From Rathayibacter sp. SW19 (GTDB taxonomy: Bacteria > Actinomycetota > Actinomycetes > Actinomycetales > Microbacteriaceae), in assembly GCF_030866825.1 (NCBI RefSeq), contig NZ_CP133020.1, positions 1,674,001 to 1,738,000 of the forward strand: DNA of 64,000 bases, written 5' to 3'. Shown here one piece after another: positions 62,393 through 64,000 of this stretch. Positions within the stretch are counted from its first letter, which is position 1. Every line of letters begins with the position of its first letter. The position numbers and the translations under genes are program-made. The notes under the pieces were generated by a model. The model searched no databases. It was not told the DNA's origin and saw nothing but the letters and a program-made list of their open reading frames with translations.

Positions 62393-63157
62393 GTGCTGAT
62401 CCTGCTCCCACCGTCCGAGACCAAGCGCGACGGTGGCACGGAGGGGTCCAAACTTGACTATCGGCAGTTGCGCTACGGTCAACTGAATCGTCTGCGCAGA
62501 ACGACCGTGCGGGCGCTTCGTGAACTCGCTCGCGACAGGGAGGCGTCGATCGCGGCACTCTCGCTCGGACCGACCCAACACGGCGAGGTCGAGCACAACC
62601 GGTCGGTCACCCGATCGCGCACCCGGCCCGCCGTCGATCGCTACACAGGCGTGTTGTTCGACGCACTCGATGCTCAGACGCTGCCCAGCGAAGCGCGCGC
62701 CTACCTCGGGCGCAATGTCGTCGTGCATTCGGCGTTGCTCGGACCGGTCGGCGCGCTCGACGCCATCCCGGCATACCGGATGTCTCATGACTCGCGGCTG
62801 CCCGGCATCCGGCTGAAGTCGCACTGGGCGGAATCGATCGCATCCGCGCTCGCAGCGGAGACCGGCCTGATTCTGGACGCGCGCAGCGAGGCGTATGCCC
62901 GACTCGGGCCAGCACCACGACGCGCCACCGCGGCGTTCCTGCGCGTGGTCACCACAGACGGCACCGGGCGGCGGCGCGCGCTGAACCACTTCAATAAGCA
63001 CGCGAAGGGCGCTTTGGTGCGTGTTCTCGCGCAAGCCGGTGTCGAGTTCGAATCCGTCGAGCACCTGGTGGCATGTGCAGCGCAGCACGGCTTCCGGCTC
63101 GAACCCGGAGTCGGCAAGGGTCCGGGAGAGCTCGACGAGTTGTGCTTGATCGTGTGA
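62393..63157 (+). CDS. yaaA: YaaA-family peroxide stress protein
   Basis: 254 residues. MLILLPPSETKR at the start, RYTGVLFDALDAQTLP, GPVGALDAIPAYRMSHDSRLPG, DARSEAY and HFNKHAKGALVRVL match the YaaA (DUF328) family, which limits free iron and oxidative DNA damage. Start GTG 62393. It is 9 bp after the kinase gene, so the two are probably transcribed together. Confidence 0.9.
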   Translation: MLILLPPSETKRDGGTEGSKLDYRQLRYGQLNRLRRTTVRALRELARDREASIAALSLGPTQHGEVEHNRSVTRSRTRPAVDRYTGVLFDALDAQTLPSEARAYLGRNVVVHSALLGPVGALDAIPAYRMSHDSRLPGIRLKSHWAESIASALAAETGLILDARSEAYARLGPAPRRATAAFLRVVTTDGTGRRRALNHFNKHAKGALVRVLAQAGVEFESVEHLVACAAQHGFRLEPGVGKGPGELDELCLIV

Positions 63158-63601
63158 GACGGCTCGCCCCCAATTGCGGGGGTAATTCGGAACGCATCGT
63201 TTACCTAGCAGCGGCATCATGGGAAACTGAGCTAAGCTCAGAATAGTTCGGTCAATACTGAGCAGTTATTCGTCGTGCGGAGTGAGCGGAGGACATCCGA
63301 GCTGAAACCGGGGCCGGTGTGACTCCAGAGGTCATGCGTCAGTGCCCCACGTTTGTCGGACCGGCGTGATCGCGTTCCCAGACTGCATCCCCTATGCGGC
63401 TGAGTGCGATCGCCCGATTGTGTGACACCTGTCGTCTATTGCCTGCGGTCGGGCACGTGCAATGACGATTGTCACTCAAGCGTCGGCGCGATCGCCAGGT
63501 GAGCGGCCGCCGGTCCGACCTCTCGCGAAGCGACGCTGCCACAACACACTTTCCGCATGTGACCGGATGGTCGCGGCGGACACCATGCAGCGAGGCCGGG
63601 C
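63158..63601. other. 444-bp gap with hairpins and no convincing gene
   Basis: Between the convergent ends of yaaA and the methyltransferase gene. It holds a palindrome CTGAGCTAAGCTCAG (63227-63241), whose GCTCAG also pairs with CTGAGC about 16 nt later, and a larger stem: GTGACA (63422-63427) with TGTCAC (63470-63475) enclosing TCGTC-T-ATTGC with GCAAT-GACGA. Open frames here are short or read like noise. Nothing else was seen. Confidence 0.5.
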
Positions 63602-64000
63602 TCAAGCGGCGAGCGTGATGGCCTCATGCTCGAGCAGCCAGAGTTTGGTCGGGATGCCCTCTCCTCCGGTGTAGCCGACGACGCGCCCGGTCGAGGACAA
63701 GACGCGGTGGCAGCCGATGATGATCGGCAGCGGATTGGCCGCGACCGCGCCGCCGATGGCCCGACACGCCTCGGGTCTGCCGATATCAATGCCCAGTTCT
63801 CGATAGGAGGTGCGCTCTCCCCACCGCAAGGCGGCGATTCTCTGCCAGACCAGCCTCTGGAAAGGGGTGCCGGCATACGCCAACGGGATGGTGAATGACC
63901 GCCGCGTGCATTCGAAGTAGCCGTCAAGTTGTCGGTGCGCGCGCTCCAGAACGCGCGAGCTTCGCTCTGGTCTGTCGTCGTGAGGCAGCACTCCACCGCG
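63602..64000 (-). CDS. Methylated-DNA--protein-cysteine methyltransferase, Ogt type (5' end beyond window)
   Basis: Direct-reversal repair of O6-alkylguanine by transfer to a cysteine. GTPFQRLVWQRIAALRWGERTSYRELGIDIGRPEACRAIGGAVAANPLPIIIGCHRVLSSTGRVVGYTGGEGIPTKLWLLEHE is the catalytic domain with the acceptor Cys in GCHR, where nearly all members have PCHR. The frame stays open to the window edge and the N-terminal domain is largely missing, so the true start lies beyond 64000. GTG 63991 is probably internal. Confidence 0.82.
   Translation of the reverse strand, partial: RGGVLPHDDRPERSSRVLERAHRQLDGYFECTRRSFTIPLAYAGTPFQRLVWQRIAALRWGERTSYRELGIDIGRPEACRAIGGAVAANPLPIIIGCHRVLSSTGRVVGYTGGEGIPTKLWLLEHEAITLAA

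Noticed and set aside
63333..63368. An 11-codon frame MRQCPTFVGPA in the terminal gap
   Set aside because: Weak ribosome binding site and no context. Such short frames are expected by chance.

Overview
The window is a gene-dense, roughly 64% GC stretch of an actinobacterial chromosome, and the family Microbacteriaceae fits best. The evidence is a conserved core order (argS, lysA, hom, thrC, thrB, rho, prfA, prmC, tsaC, a WecA-like transferase, the atp operon), an IdeR/DtxR-type iron box, actinobacterial protein families (DUF3097, DUF2993, MTH1187-type thiamine binder), many apparently leaderless genes with a TANNNT box 6-9 nt before the start codon, and conspicuous GCATCC/GGATGC usage. Assignment below family level is not possible by eye. 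No insertion sequence, prophage, CRISPR array or rRNA was seen. One tRNA, Arg (CCG), is present.

Layout. 1-4002: end of an NAD(P)HX dehydratase gene, a GT87-like membrane glycosyltransferase, a thiamine-binding protein and an MFS exporter preceded by a 15-bp repeat array. 4083-7144: leftward operon of histidine kinase, accessory membrane protein and response regulator. 7196-9873: methionine genes metX and metY. 10044-12683: SDR, phosphoribosyltransferase, uracil-DNA glycosylase and GNAT acetyltransferase. 12937-16713: ABC ATPase plus duplicated permease, divergent from an ArsR-type regulator across an overlapping promoter/operator. 16772-23279: unknown membrane protein, amidase, iron-boxed SIP-like protein, SDR, HExxH protein, crotonase, arginase-like protein and an F420-reductase-like protein. 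23422-26280: PspA and TPM-domain envelope-stress pair. 26568-33889: assorted enzymes, an MFS exporter, an ArsR-SRPBCC pair, an MBL-fold hydrolase, the tRNA and a lipoprotein. 34098-45470: argS, a DUF2993 protein, the lysine/threonine block, rho and prfA. 45644-52212: cysE-cysK, prmC, a TetR gene, a DrrAB-like ABC exporter and a HAD hydrolase. 52258-61806: tsaC, WecA-like transferase, AtpI-like protein and atpBEFHAGDC. 61811-64000: a P-loop kinase, YaaA and a partial Ogt-type methyltransferase.

How the parts fit. MetX feeds O-acetylhomoserine to MetY, and CysE feeds O-acetylserine to CysK. LysA, Hom, ThrC and ThrB form one aspartate-family block. Rho, RF1, PrmC and TsaC are gene-expression housekeeping genes leading into the ATP synthase operon. 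CysEK and the TetR/DrrAB/HAD group sit as leftward insertions inside this otherwise rightward core.

The least ordinary signals are non-coding. Many unrelated short tandem repeats, often exactly 15 bp, lie at gene ends and in promoters. Several families of intergenic palindromes occur, one (arms CAAAACGACGG) in two copies. There are readable operators for an ArsR pair, a drug-exporter operon (two TGTGTA-N5-TACACA sites) and an iron-regulated gene, and a possible 16-codon leader peptide lies ahead of the duplicated-permease ABC system. No clearly new multi-gene system was found. The nearest candidate is the kinase, membrane protein and regulator trio.
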